Shown: positions 28,534 to 40,270, counted from the stretch's first letter. The stretch: DNA of 64,000 bases from RPQJ01 sp963726665 (GCA_963726665.1 CAVSDW010000017.1:124001-188000); one strand, 5' to 3'. Numbers and translations: made by a program. Notes: generated by a model not told the origin, from the sequence alone.

Positions 28534-30285
28534 GGCTGCACGCGGATCAGCGTCGGCTGCATCGTCTCGATGTGCCAGCCCGGGAAATTCGAGATCGCGG
28601 TGTACACGGTGCCGTCCCGTGCGAATCTCGACGTCGCGCGTGAAGGATCCGCGGCGCGGCAGCGGAAACACTGCGCCACGACCCGGTCGCGATGTCGAGG
28701 GCATAGAGCGAATCGGACTGGTTGCCGTTCACCCACACGACGCCCCTCGGGCGATCCACGTTCAGAGAGTAAGGCGTGTCGCTGCCCTTCGGCAGCACCG
28801 GCAGGTCGAACCGGGTGAACTTGCCCGTGGACGGCTCGTAGCGCGCGATGGCGGATTCCGGAAACGCGGCGATCCACAGGTTGCCGGACGAATCCGTACG
28901 CAGGCGCCGGGGGCCCTTGAACGGCGTCCTGATCATCGCGCACGTCGCCGGTGCCCGGATCCAGCACGCCGATTTCGTCGGTGTGCAGCCGTGCGAACCA
29001 CACCTTGCCGTCCGGAGTGATGTCGATGCCGTACGGAAGCGGTGTACCGGTCGCATTGCGATCGATCGGCAACCAGTGCGACAGGGGCACCCCCCAGTTG
29101 ATCAGGCGGAACAGCACGCCGATCAGTCGCACGTTGAGCCATTCGCGGAAACCGCGCGTCGGTAGGTCGTACAGCGTGAAGCGTCCTGGTCATCCGATCG
29201 AGCATTCCGGTCTGGTTCGACAAGGCGCGCTTGAACCACACGCGTCCTTGCCGTCGACGCGTATGGTGTGCGGATAGAATCCGCCGCCGATCTCGTGAAG
29301 CCTGAATGCCTTGCTCGCGGGATCGAACTCGACGATGCGCCGTTGCGCGGAGGGCGTGATGAAGATGTGGCCATCGCGGGCCGACTCCGCGAGCGAATGC
29401 GCATTCGAGGTGCTGTCGTGCCGCGGAAATGTCTTGAGGCGCCCTGCCAGCAGGCCGCCGGGCGCGTCTCCCGGCAGGTGCGGAATCCTGTAGACGGTGA
29501 TTTCGCCGGTCTGCGGATTCGTCTCGTAGAGGCGGTCCTGGATGTTGTCCGCGACGTAGACCAGGCCGTTGGCCGGGACGACATCGTGCGTCTGGAAGAT
29601 GATGTGCCGATGGCATCGTGGGCGGCGCCCTCGGCGGCCCGGGCAACCGGCGCACGTCCGGCACGAGCTGCGGATCCTCGCGCAGCCGCGATCGCCATCG
29701 GAGCTCGCCGTGCATGGCCTCCTGGTGTCCGTCGAGAGGCGCGACCGTAGAAGATCATGCGGTAGATGACGTCGCTCCACACCTGCGGCGTACGCTCCAT
29801 GCGCGTGAACTCGTTGCCCTGCTGGTGACAGAAGGCGCACTGGAGCATGAAGTGCTTCTTGGTCTCGGCGTCACCGACATCGAGGGCACCGAGCCAGGCA
29901 TTGGCGGGCTTCGCGGCGGCCAGCGCCACGGCATCGGTCTCGGCCACCAGCACCACGGAGACCGCCTCATCGCCGGTCGTGGTGACGTTGGCATCCCTGA
30001 ATCCGGGCTTTCGAAACCGATAGGTCAGCCCGGTCGCACGATCCGGCAGGGTTGCCGTGCCCGTCGCATCCGTGAATCGCGTCACTCGGCATCGACCAGC
30101 TCGGCCCTGCCGGGCGTGGCATATCCCCCGTCGCTGGTATCGAGCCTGCGGGCGGCAGTGACAGTCTGCGAGACCATCACGGTTGGCAACGGCACACCCG
30201 CGTCGTTCGTGACGGAAATCGTTGCCGCATTCGCAGCCCCTGCCAGGACCCAGGCTGCAGTGATTGCTCCGAACCTGCTGATCAC
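28530..30285 (-). CDS. Exported cytochrome c / virginiamycin-B-lyase-like propeller protein, frameshifted
   Basis: A GTG at 30285 with GGGAG before it opens a signal peptide (RFGAITAAWVLAGAANA). An Ig-like regulatory segment (ATISVTNDAGVPLPTVMV) follows, then one c-type heme motif CAFCH near 29830, then beta-propeller blades of the streptogramin-lyase type (YGIDITPDGKVWFARLHTD, NLWIAAFPESAIARYEPSTG, IRVDGKD). These propellers often occur in dehydrogenase-like or sensory proteins; real antibiotic cleavage is unproved. Frame changes near 30085, 29740, 29220, 28930 and 28660. It lies downstream of the two cyanophycin-type genes. Confidence 0.75.
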
Positions 30286-30356
30286 GATGGCTCCCGCTTC
30301 GAGTCTGTGTCGCCAGACTTCACGGACGACGAGTAGGCCCGATTGCACGCCGGTGT

Positions 30357-32188
30357 TCAATACGGGCCCGCACCTGCGCCGAGCATCGCCAGTGTCGCGG
30401 CACGAGCCGCTGCCGAATGCACCGGCAGCGCAAGCACGTCCCCCGGTCGGGCCCAGTCGAGTGCGCGGCGCACGGCGTCCAGTTCGCTCGCGCCGAGCGC
30501 GAGCGCGGACTCCGGCATGCCGTGCGCGACCAGTGCAGCGCGGATGATGCGCGGGAGCTCGCCGGGCTCGCGGCCCCGCAGGTGCGCCTCGTTCTCCTTC
30601 ACCACCACGAGGTCGGGCTGGAAGCCTGCAGCAACGCGGGCGACGTCCTCGATGTCCGCATCCTGCCGGTTGCCGGCGTGCCCCAGCAGCATGCCGAGCC
30701 GCCCCCTGCCTCCCCGCAGATGCTGCGCGACCCGCAACAGGCCCGCGAGGCTGGCGGGGTTGTGCGCATAGTCGACGAGCACCGTCACGCCACCCACGTC
30801 GAATCGCATCAGCCGGCCCGCGTTGTCGGCGAAATCACCGCCGAACGTGGCGAACACCGACCGCAATCTCCGCGGGCGTTACGCCGATGGCCGCCGCGGC
30901 GAGCGCCGCGGCAGCGAGATTCTCGACGTTGTAGTCGGCGCTGCCGCCGACGGTGAGGGGCATGGCGGCGACGGACCCGAGGTCGTGGTCCGCATCGGCG
31001 CAAGAACAGGCGCAGCCTTCCATCGCGTACTCCGCAGGTCCAGCCGCCGCGGTCACGGTGTTCGCGCAGCACGGGTGAATCGGCGTCGAGCGCGAACCAT
31101 CCCAGCCGCGGGCGGCGTCCGTACCGCTGCGCGAGGCCGGTCGCCCTGAGCCGCAGCAGCGCATCGCCGGCGTTCAGCACCAGCAGCCCGTCCGGCACCA
31201 GGACCGATGCGACGGTGAGCTTCACGTCCGCGAGTCCTTCGAGGTCGTGGATGCCGTACTCGCCGAAGTGGTCGGAACTCACGTTGGTCACGACGGCGGC
31301 GTGCGCACGTCCGACCGCGATGCCACGCCTGAGGATCCCGCCTCTTGCGGTCTCGAGCACCGCCGCCTCGACCCGCGGGTCGCGCATGACGAGCCGCGCC
31401 CCGGCCGGTCCCGCGTAGTCTCCGCTTGCGATCGTCTCGCCGCCGATCTGCACGCCGTCCGTGCAGTTGTAGCCCGCATGCCAGCCTTTCGCTCGCGCAC
31501 AGGCCGCGATGACACGCACGGTCGTCGTCTTGCCATTCGAGCCCGTCACGATCACCGTCGGCAGATCCCTGAGTTCGCTCCACGGCACTTCGGCGACGGC
31601 CGGCAGGGCCTCGAGCGCGTAGCTGCGGCTGCCGGCGCCCGCGCCGAGGGTCAGGATGTTCTCGTCGAGCACGTGCGGCAGACTGCGGCGATCCGCCTCG
31701 TCGAGAAGCGCGCGCAACGCCGGCCGCGCCTCGCGGTCGGCGAGTCGCCGAAAGCGCGCCATGGCCTGCGCCTCGTCGATCACGGGCGGATCATCGACCA
31801 CGCCTCCGTCGGCGGCCTCGGCTGCCGCCGCCACGAGCGCCTCGGGCAGGCTCGCCCAGTGCGACCCGTCCCGCTCGAGCAGGGCCGAGCACAGCGCCCA
31901 TTCGTTCACTTCGGTCGCCGTGAAGAGCTGGTCGCAGGGTGCGGCGAGCGCGAGCGACGCACCGCCCGCGTGCAGTCTCGCTGCGGCCTCGGGCACCGAC
32001 GCATATGGGTGGCCCGGATCCGGTGAGGCCGTCGACCAACCCAGGTGCCGGCGCGCGCGCGCGACGCGTTCCTGCCAGCCGGCGAGCAACGAGTCATCCG
32101 CGGCAACCCGCGCAAGCTCCAGGACCGCGCCTGTCGTGGCAAAAAACAGGTTGCCGCCGGTGAGACGCCTCGAGTCCTCGAAGGGCAA
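30357..32188 (-). CDS. Second cyanophycin-synthetase-type Mur ligase (CphA-prime-like), two frameshifts
   Basis: Starts MPFEDSRRLTGGNLFF 14 bp after the cphA stop. The Mur-ligase ATPase P-loop is VIVTGSNGKTTTVRV, followed by CTDGVQIGGE and AVLETARGGILRRG, matching the C-terminal half of cyanophycin synthetase. It lacks the ATP-grasp half: about 190 N-terminal residues are of a different kind. Frame changes near 31060 and 30860; the final segment VLVDYAHNPASLAGLLRV is the Mur C-terminal domain. Paired cphA-type genes are known in proteobacteria. Whether this subunit makes, trims or primes cyanophycin is open. Confidence 0.78.
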
Positions 32189-32202
32189 TGCGAGCTGGAC
32201 CG

Positions 32203-35112
32203 TCAGTCTTCGGTCTCCGGGGCAATGCGCACGCCGCGCTCGTCACGAATGAGACCGTCCAGGTTGAACGCCGCGGAGACCGGGCCGCCTTCGGCGAGCC
32301 CTCGACCCGCCTCGGCCGCCGCGGGGCCGGAGGATCGCGAAAGGGCCGTGCGCCCATCCTGCCCGTCGGACGCCGCCACGCGAAGGCTGGCCTGCGGCTC
32401 GGGCGCGGCCCCGGGCCCATCCGGACCGGTCGCCTGTTCGCCCGCAGGCGACGAGTAGCTCGCTCCCTCCATCCGGAACTTCGTGACCTGCTTCCAGGAG
32501 CGCACCAGCGCGTCCGCGAAGACGAGCAGCAGGTCGCCCTCGCGGCCCATGCGCAGCGCCGCGTCGATTGCCTCCTGCTCGTCGGGGATGATGGAGATCG
32601 CGTCATCCCGCACGCCCGCAGCGCGCAACGCCGCTGCCTGGATGCGCGGCACCTCGTCCGGCGCCCGGTCGCGCAGGCTGTCGTCGCGACGGCAGACGTA
32701 GTGGTCGAAGCGACCGGCGACGGCATTGGCGATGGCGACGAGGTCCTCGTCGCGCCGGTCGCCCGGCCCGGCGAGCACGACGATGCGCCGTCCCTTGACC
32801 TCGAGGCGCTGCGCAAGGTCCGCGAGCATCCCGACGGCGTGGGCGTTGTGACCGTAGTCGAACAGCACCTTGAACGGGTGCTCGTCGAACACGTTCATGC
32901 GGCCCGGGGCCTGGTAGAAGGTCGAATCGAAGGTTCGCAGTCCCTGGCGGATGGCGTCGAGCTTGATGCCGAGCGAGAACGCCATCGCCGCGGCGAACAT
33001 CGCGTTCTGCACGTTATGCAGCGCGCGGCCCTCGAGCGTCGCCGGGATCAGGTGCGTCCACACCAGAGGGATGTGCCCGCCGCGGTCGTAGAGCGTGATC
33101 ATCTGGCCGTTCACGCCGGCCTCGAGCGCGCAGGCCCGCCCGCCGGCGCGGATGTGCTCGCGCACCAGCGTGTGCTGCGGGTTGAGCGTCACGTAACAGA
33201 TGCTCTTCGCGTCGGTATAACCCGACATCCGCAGCACCAGCGGGTCGTCGGCGTTCAGCACCGCGCAGTCGGTCGCGACCTCGACGACGACGCGCTTGAC
33301 CTCCGCCAGCTGCTCGAGCGTGTCGATGCCCTTGAGGCCGAGGTGGTCGGACTGGACGTTCAACACGGCGCCAACGTTGACTTCTTTGACGCCCATTCCG
33401 GCGCGGACCAGGCCGCCACGCGCGGTCTCCAGCACCGCGATGTCGATCTGCGGGTCCGCAAGCACCATGCGCGCCGAGACGGGCCCCGTCATGTCGCCCT
33501 GCACGGTGCGGTGGCCGTCGATGTACACGCCGTCGGTCGTCGTGAGGCCCGGCGTGAAACCGGCCATCTTGGTGACGTGCGCGAGCATGCGCGCCGTGGT
33601 CGTCTTGCCGTTGGTGCCGGTGATCGCGGCGATCGGCACTCTGGACGGCGCGCCGGGCGGAAACAGCATGTCGATCACGGGGCCCGCGGCGTCCCGGGGC
33701 GTGCCTTCGCTCGGCGCCACGTGCATGCGGAAGCCCGGGGCGGCATTGACCTCGCAGATGCCGCCACCGATGCGACGGTAGCTCTCGGTGATGTCCTTGG
33801 AGAGAAAATCCACGCCGCCCACGTCGAGGCCGATCGCGCGCACGGCGCGCTCGGCCATCTCGCGGTTGTCCGGGTGGATGATGTTCGTGACATCGGTCGC
33901 CGTTCCGCCGGTCGAGAGGTTGGCGGTCGAGCGCAGATACACGACCTGCCCCGCTTCCGGCACCGAGTCGGCGGTGAGCCCGGCACGATCGAGCATCTTC
34001 TGCGCCTGCGCGTCGAGCTCGAGTCGCGTGAGCACCTTCTCATGGCCGACGCCACGGCGCGGATCCTGGTTCACGACCTCGACGAGATCGGCCACCGTTC
34101 GCTTCCCGTCGCCCACGACGTGGCCCGGAGTGCGGCGCGTGGCGGCGACGAGTTCGCCGTTCACCACCAGCAGTCGGTGATCGTCACCCTCGAGGAAGGT
34201 CTCGACGATCACCGATCGCGAGTGCTCCCGCGCCACGGTGTAACCGTGCGCGACCTCCTCGTCGGTCATGAGCCGTATCGAGATGCCCCGGCCGTGATTG
34301 CCGTTGTAGGGCTTGGTGACTACGGGAAAGCCGATGCGGCGCGCGGCGCGCACCGCCTGCCCCTCGCTCTGCACGAGTTCCTGCCTCGGCACCGGCAAGC
34401 CCAGCGTCGCGAGGATCTTGTTGGTCTCTTCCTTGTCGCTCGCGAGCTCGACCGCGATATGCGAAGTCCGTCCGGTGACCGTTGCCTGGATGCGCTGCTG
34501 GTACTTGCCGTGCCCGAGCTGCACCAGCGACTGGTCGTTCAGCCGGAGCCAGGGAATGCCCCGCGCCTCCGCGGCGCGCACCAGCGACGCCGTGGAGGGC
34601 CCGAGCGCTCGGCGCTGCGCAAAGCGGATGAACTCGTCGCGTGCCTCGGGCCAGCTCCAGCCCTCAGGCACGGAGTCGGCCGGGCGGATACCCTCCGGCA
34701 GCAGCGAGCAGAGCAGGCGCAGACCGAGTTCGCCGGCCGCGATGCCCTCGTCGCGCTGCGCGTATTCGTAGATGACCGTATACACGCCCGGTTGGCCCGC
34801 ACTGCGCGTCTTGCCGAAGGTGACCGCCTCGCCAGCGATGTTCTGCAGCTCGATGGCCACGTGCTCGAGCACGTGGCCGAGCCAGGTGCCCTCGTCCTCG
34901 CGCATGCGACGGAAGAACCCGCCCGGCTCCCGGTAGGAACATCCGTGCTCGGCGAGACCCGGCAGGGCCGCAGCGAGCGCGTCCACGAATGCGCCTCCGA
35001 GGCGGCCGGTGGGCCAGGCCTCGAGCGTCCCTAAGTCCAGCTCCAGGCGGATGACCGGAAAGTGGGCGTACTGGGACGGCCCGACGTATACGGAACGGTC
35101 GAGGATGCGCAT
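32203..35112 (-). CDS. cphA: Cyanophycin synthetase
   Basis: Protein of 969 residues from MRILDRSVYVG at 35112. It polymerises aspartate and arginine with ATP into the storage polymer cyanophycin. The order is an N-terminal domain, an ATP-grasp domain (VVTKPYNGNHGRGI, ETFLEGDDHRLLVV, CEVNAAPGFRMH) and a Mur-ligase domain with AAITGTNGKTTTARM, DGVYIDGHR and LFDYGHNAHAVGML. Usual CphA is about 870-900 residues; here roughly 80 extra C-terminal residues rich in Gly, Pro, Ala and Ser (GEQATGPDGPGAAPEPQ) follow the conserved end. The frame is clean. The second cphA-type gene follows. Confidence 0.95.
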   Translation of the reverse strand: MRILDRSVYVGPSQYAHFPVIRLELDLGTLEAWPTGRLGGAFVDALAAALPGLAEHGCSYREPGGFFRRMREDEGTWLGHVLEHVAIELQNIAGEAVTFGKTRSAGQPGVYTVIYEYAQRDEGIAAGELGLRLLCSLLPEGIRPADSVPEGWSWPEARDEFIRFAQRRALGPSTASLVRAAEARGIPWLRLNDQSLVQLGHGKYQQRIQATVTGRTSHIAVELASDKEETNKILATLGLPVPRQELVQSEGQAVRAARRIGFPVVTKPYNGNHGRGISIRLMTDEEVAHGYTVAREHSRSVIVETFLEGDDHRLLVVNGELVAATRRTPGHVVGDGKRTVADLVEVVNQDPRRGVGHEKVLTRLELDAQAQKMLDRAGLTADSVPEAGQVVYLRSTANLSTGGTATDVTNIIHPDNREMAERAVRAIGLDVGGVDFLSKDITESYRRIGGGICEVNAAPGFRMHVAPSEGTPRDAAGPVIDMLFPPGAPSRVPIAAITGTNGKTTTARMLAHVTKMAGFTPGLTTTDGVYIDGHRTVQGDMTGPVSARMVLADPQIDIAVLETARGGLVRAGMGVKEVNVGAVLNVQSDHLGLKGIDTLEQLAEVKRVVVEVATDCAVLNADDPLVLRMSGYTDAKSICYVTLNPQHTLVREHIRAGGRACALEAGVNGQMITLYDRGGHIPLVWTHLIPATLEGRALHNVQNAMFAAAMAFSLGIKLDAIRQGLRTFDSTFYQAPGRMNVFDEHPFKVLFDYGHNAHAVGMLADLAQRLEVKGRRIVVLAGPGDRRDEDLVAIANAVAGRFDHYVCRRDDSLRDRAPDEVPRIQAAALRAAGVRDDAISIIPDEQEAIDAALRMGREGDLLLVFADALVRSWKQVTKFRMEGASYSSPAGEQATGPDGPGAAPEPQASLRVAASDGQDGRTALSRSSGPAAAEAGRGLAEGGPVSAAFNLDGLIRDERGVRIAPETED

Positions 35113-35268
35113 GTCGGACCGCCACTGCCACCTGGCGGATCGAGCGGCCGATGATGGCACAGCGCAGGGTCGGACGAGTAGCCGGGTGCGGCCCGGGGCC
35201 CTGGCCTGGGCGATCGGCGACCACGGGTCGGCGATCCCTGATGCCGTCCGGTTCAGCATGTGTGCTAA

Positions 35269-37877
35269 ATGGCTTCGGGACGAACCATGCAGAGGCGTTA
35301 CCTTTCGGCGCTCGTGCCGTTTGCGCTGTTCTGCGCAGCGCTTGTCGCCCTGCACCGGCTCGGAGGGGAGTTCCACCTCAGGGATATCCTCGCCGAGTTC
35401 GCCGCGATCGAGCACTGGCGGATCCTGGCCGCCATCGCACTGGCCGCCGGCAGTTACCTGGTCCTCACCGGCTACGAGCGACTCGCGCTCGGCTACGTAG
35501 GAAGGACGCTGCCGTGGTCGAAGTACGCCCTCACGTCCTTTGTGTCGTACGCGGTCGGCCATAACGTCGGCGTTGCGGCACTCTCGGGCGGCGCGACCCG
35601 TTACCGGATCTACACGCCGCTCGGGTTCGGTGCCGCCGAGATCGCGCGGATCGTGGCGTTCTGTACGATCACCTTCGCGCTGGGCGCCACCACGCTGGCA
35701 GGCGTCTCGCTCATCGCCAATGCCGGCGAAGCATCGTCCTTGCTGCACTCGACCACGCAGCTCTCGGTCACGCTCGGTGTACTTGCGCTTTGCACCGTCG
35801 CCGCATACCTGCTCGCCTGCACCTTGCGGCGGGCCCCGTTCGAGTGGCGAGGCGTCAGCGTCCAGCTGCCGACGCTCGGGACCGCGCTCTGCCAGCTCGT
35901 GCTTGCCGCGGCGGACCTCGCCCTCGCAAGCGCGGCGCTCTTCGTGCTGCTGCCGGCGTCGGCGGACGTCTCCTACCTTGCTTTCGCAGGCCTCTACATG
36001 GTCGCGCTGGCGGCAAGCCTGCTGAGCCTGGTGCCGGGCGGACTCGGTGTATTCGAATCGATCGTGGTCCTGCTGCTGCCCGGAGTGCCTGCGCCGCAGA
36101 TGCTCGGCTCGCTGCTCGCGTATCGGCTCATCTACTATGCGTTGCCGTTCGGCATCGCCCTGCTTCTCCTGTCCGCGCACGAGTTCCGGCAACAGCGCGC
36201 GAGGCTCGCCGAAGTCTGGACGTGGACCCAGCGATCGCTTGATTTCGTCGTGCCACAGGCGATCGCGCTGCTCGTCTTCGGCGCGGGATTTCTGCTGCTG
36301 CTGTCCGGCGCGACCCCCGGTACGGTCAGCAGGCTTGCCGCACTCGACCGATTCCTGCCGCTGCCGGTTCTCGAATTGTCCCACCTCGCCGGGTCGGCGG
36401 TCGGAGTGCTGCTGCTGATCCTCGCGCACGGGCTCATGCGGCGCCTCGACGGCGCCTGGCAGGTGACGATGTCACTGCTGGGTGCAGGCATGCTCGCCTC
36501 GCTGCTGAAGGGCCTCGACTTCGAGGAAGCGCTGCTGCTTGGCGCTGCAATGCTGCCGCTGTGGTGGACACGAAAGCAGTTCTACCGGAAGTCATCGCTG
36601 CTCGCGGAGCCCCTGTCGCCAGCATGGCTGGCCAGCGCCTGCATTGCGATCGGCGCCTCGGTCTGGGTCGGGATGCTGGCCTACCGCCACGTACCGTATG
36701 CCAGCGAGCTCTGGTGGCAGTTCGCGCTCGATGGCCAGGCATCGCGAATGTTGCGCGCTAACCTGCTGGCCGTGCTGGTGCTCGGCGCGTTTGCCGCGTT
36801 TCGACTGCTGGCGCCGGCGCGCAGCTCGCCCGCGCGACCGTCCATGGACGACATCGACCGCGCGATTCCCGATCATCCGCAGTCTCGCCGGACACGTCGG
36901 CCAATCTCGCCTTGCTGGGGGACAAGTCGCTGCTCTTCAGCGACACAGGGCGCTCGTTCCTGATGTACGGCGTCGCGCGTCGCAGCTGGATCGCGATGGG
37001 GGATCCGGTGGGCGACGTGGAAGAGCGGGAGGACCTCGTCTGGAGCTTCCGCGAACTCGCGGACCGGGCCGGCGCATGGAGCGTCTTCTACCAGGTATCG
37101 CCCGAGAACCTGTCGCTCTACGTGGACGCGGGACTCGCGCTCAGCAAGCTCGGTGAGGAAGCGCGGGTACGGCTCGATGCGTTCACGCTCGAAGGCAGCT
37201 CGCGCGCGTCGCTGCGCCAGGCGCACCGCAGAGCCGAGCGCGACGGACTCAGCTTCCGGATTGCGCGGCGTGGAGGAGGTCGCAGCCCTGTTGCCCAGGC
37301 TGAAGCTGATCTCCGACGACTGGCTGCAGACCAAGGTCGGTCGCCGAAAAGGGCTTTTCGCTCGGGCGCTTCTCCGAGCCTTACCTGCGTCGCTTCCCGA
37401 TGGCGCTGGTCGAGCACTCGGGCCGGCTGGTCGCGTTCGCGGACCTGTGGGAGGGCGGGACGCGCGAGGAGCTGTCCGTCGACCTGATGCGCCATGCCAG
37501 CATCGCTCCGAACAGCGTCATGGACTTTCTCTTCGTCGAACTGATGCTCTGGGGAAAGGCCCAGGGGTATCGCTGGTTCAACCTCGGCATGGCGCCGCTG
37601 TCGGGCCTGGAGGCGCATCGGCTGGCCCCGGCCTGGCACAAGGTCGGCAGGCTCATCTATCGCTACGGCGAGAATTTCTACAATTTTGAGGGCCTGCGTC
37701 AGTACAAGGAGAAATTCCTGCCGGAGTGGCGGCCGCGCTACCTGGCGGCCCCCGGCGGCCTTGCGCAGCCGAGGGTGCTGCTGGACGTCACCTCGCTGAT
37801 TTCGGGCGGGCTCGTGGATGCGGTCCACGGTGACGGCCGCGATCAACGCACGCGCCGGTCGCGCGGAGAGGAAATAG
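35269..37877 (+). CDS. mprF: Lysylphosphatidylglycerol synthase/flippase (MprF/LpiA type), frameshifted
   Basis: The N-terminal 500 or so residues are polytopic membrane (NVGVAALSGGATRYRIY and LVPGGLGVFESIVVLLLPG are flippase motifs). The C-terminal GNAT-like catalytic part follows in pieces: NLALLGDKSLLFSDTGRSF, AWSVFYQVSPENLSLY, VAFADLWEGGTREELSVD and FNLGMAPLSGLEAH. It uses lysyl-tRNA to put lysine on phosphatidylglycerol, making the membrane less acidic. Frame changes near 36900, 37265, 37370 and 37800; the last leads to a TAG at 37875. The start could also be 35287. An acvB-like gene follows at 10 bp. Confidence 0.88.
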
Positions 37878-37886
37878 GAGAGACAG

Positions 37887-39276
37887 ATGACACGCATGCG
37901 AGGTCTGTGGCTGGCCGGCGCGTTGGCCGTCGCTGTCTGCTCCGGCGTCCGCCGCCGAGACGATCGACTATCCCGCGCTCGGCAGCGTCACGCTCTACCG
38001 GCCCGCGCAGCCCGCGAAGGAATTCGTGATCTTCGTGTCCGGCGACGGGGGCTGGAACCTGGGAGTTGTCGACATGGCGCAGCACCTGGTCGACGAGGGC
38101 GCCTTCGTTCTCGGCGTCGACATCAATCAGATGGGCAAGCGATTGCTGGCCTCGGCCGATTCCTGCATCAACGCCGCGGCAACCTTCGAGACGCTCTCGC
38201 ATTTCGCGCAGCAGAAATACGGCATGAAGCGCTACGAAACCCCGATCCTCGTCGGCTATTCGTCGGGCGCCACAGTCGTATACGCGACACTGGCCCAGTC
38301 CCCGGTCGGCACGTTCAAGGGGGCCTTGTCCCTGGGCTTCTGCCCGGATCTCGAATGGAACAAGCCGCTGTGCCGCGGTGAGGGCCTCGAGCACGACCCG
38401 GGTCCGAAGGTCGGGTTCGTGTACCGCCCGGCGGCGCACCTTCGCGACCCATGGATCGCGCTGCAGGGCGGCCAGGACCAGGTCTGCGATGCGGGGCAGA
38501 CAGGGAAATTTGTCGCCCAGGTACCCGGCGCCCGGATCGTTCAACTGCCGAAGGTCGGGCACGGCTACTCGGTCGAGAAGAACTGGCTGCCGCAGTACCT
38601 CGACGCTTACCACAAGATCGCAAGCGCGCCGGACCTGGGGCGGCCGGCATTGCCCCCGGGCATCAGCGACCTGCCACTCATCGAGTCGCCGGCCACTGGA
38701 GCAGAAATGGATCTCCTCGCCATCATGCTGTCGGGGGACGGCGGATGGGCCGGGCTCGACAGGGAAGTGGCGAGGGAACTCAACTCCCGCGGCGTTCCCG
38801 TCGTCGGCTGGGACTCGCTGCGCTATTTCTGGGATGCGCGCACTCCCAGTGGCGCCGCAGGCGACCTCGACCGCGTCATACGCCATTACGCACAGGCCTG
38901 GCACAAGTCGAAGGTGCTGCTGATCGGCTACTCGCAGGGCGCCGACACGATGCCGTTCATGGTGAATCGCCTGCCGGATGAGTCGCGCAACCTGGTCAAG
39001 GCCACGGCGCTGATCGCCTTGAGTGACGAAGCATTCTTCGAGTTCCACCTGAGCCACTGGCTCGGCGCGCCCACCGGTGGCCTTCCGACCGCGCCGGAGG
39101 TGACGAGCGGACGCATGGGCCCGGTGGCCTGCGTCTACGGCAAGGACGAAACCGACTCGCCCTGCCGTAAGCTTCACGGTGCAGGGTTACGCGCGATCGT
39201 GCTGCCCGGTGGTCATCACTTCGATGGCGACTACGCAGGCGTGGCGCAGGCGATCCTCACGACCGTGCCGCCGTGA
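37887..39276 (+). CDS. acvB: AcvB/VirJ-like periplasmic serine hydrolase, one frameshift
   Basis: TAGGAG precedes the ATG. After a signal peptide the frame changes near 37940 and the rest is intact. Two tandem alpha/beta-hydrolase units are visible, each with a GDGGW motif (GDGGWNLG, GDGGWAGLD) and a serine elbow (VGYSSGA, IGYSQGAD). AcvB/VirJ proteins have this duplicated build, and in Agrobacterium AcvB removes lysine from lysyl-phosphatidylglycerol and is encoded next to the synthase LpiA. The same pairing occurs here, which strengthens both calls. About 460 residues once joined. Confidence 0.88.
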
Positions 39277-39357
39277 GGCACTGCTCGGGGCCAATCCGTA
39301 TGAGGGCGGGCCTCGTACGACCCCATCCGGCCGGCGCCCGAGGATGCCGCTCCGGAA

Positions 39358-40270
39358 CTACTTCGGCGGCTGCCCCTTGAGCAACGCCATCGCCGTGCCG
39401 ATCAGCGCCGAGACCTCGGTCATGTTGCCCGGCACGATCATGGTGTTGTTCTTCTGTGCGAGGTGCGAGTAGGCCTCGACGGCCTTCTCCGCCACCTTGA
39501 GCTGCACGGCCTGCTCGCCGCCCGGCGAGCGGATCGCCTCGGCGATCTTGCGGATGGCGTCCGCAGTCGCGTTCGCAACGGTCGTGATCGCGGACGCCTC
39601 GCCCTGCGCCTTGTTGATCTGCGCCTGGCGCTCTCCCTCTGAGCGCGCGATGGAAGCCTCGCGCTCTCCGGTCGCGATGTTGATCTGCTCCTGCTTGCGA
39701 CCTTCCGAGGCCGCGATCAGCGCGCGCTTCTCACGTTCGGCCGTGATCTGCGCCTGCATGGCACGCAGGATTTCGTTGGGAGGAGTGAGGTCCTTGATCT
39801 CGTAGCGGAGCACCTTCACGCCCCAGTTCGCGGCCGCCTCGTCCAGCGCGCTCACGACCGAGGCATTGATCGCGTCGCGTTCCTCGAAGGTCTTGTCGAG
39901 TTCCATCTTGCCGATGACCGAGCGCAGCAAGCGTCTGCGCGAGCTGGGTGATCGCCAGAACGTAGTTGCTCGAGCCGTAGCTCGCCCGCATCGGGTCAGT
40001 CACCTGGAAATAGATGATCCCGTCCACCTGCAGCTGGGTATTGTCCTTGGTGATGCACACCTGGCTCGGGACGTCGAGCGGCACTTCCTTCAGCGAGTGC
40101 TTGTAGGCGACGCGGTCCACGAACGGCACCACGAAGCCGAGGCCCGGCGTGAGGGTGCGGTCGTAGCGACCCAGACGCTCCACCACCCACGCATGCTGCT
40201 GCGGCACGATCTTGAACGTCTGGATGATGAAGATGAAGGCAATGGCGGCAAGTACGAGTGCGATGGCCAT
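39358..40270 (-). CDS. qmcA: SPFH/stomatin-like membrane protein, one frameshift
   Basis: An N-terminal membrane helix (LVLAAIAFIFIIQTF) is followed by the prohibitin-homology domain (VPQQHAWVVERLGRYDRTL, DGIIYFQVTDP) and a coiled-coil region with alternating E/R/A (ITAEREKRALIAASEGRKQ). The frame changes near 39925, between ITQLAQTLA and LRSVIGKMELDKTFEERDAI. The C-terminus is rich in QIN-A-GE repeats. QmcA-type proteins form cages on the inner membrane with NfeD partners, and nfeD lies just upstream in the same operon. Confidence 0.9.

Noticed and set aside
32188..35034. A 948-residue plus-strand open frame opposite cphA
   Set aside because: It lacks any recognisable motif, is rich in Arg/His/Asp/Val as expected for the antisense of a GC-rich gene, and cphA on the other strand is certain.
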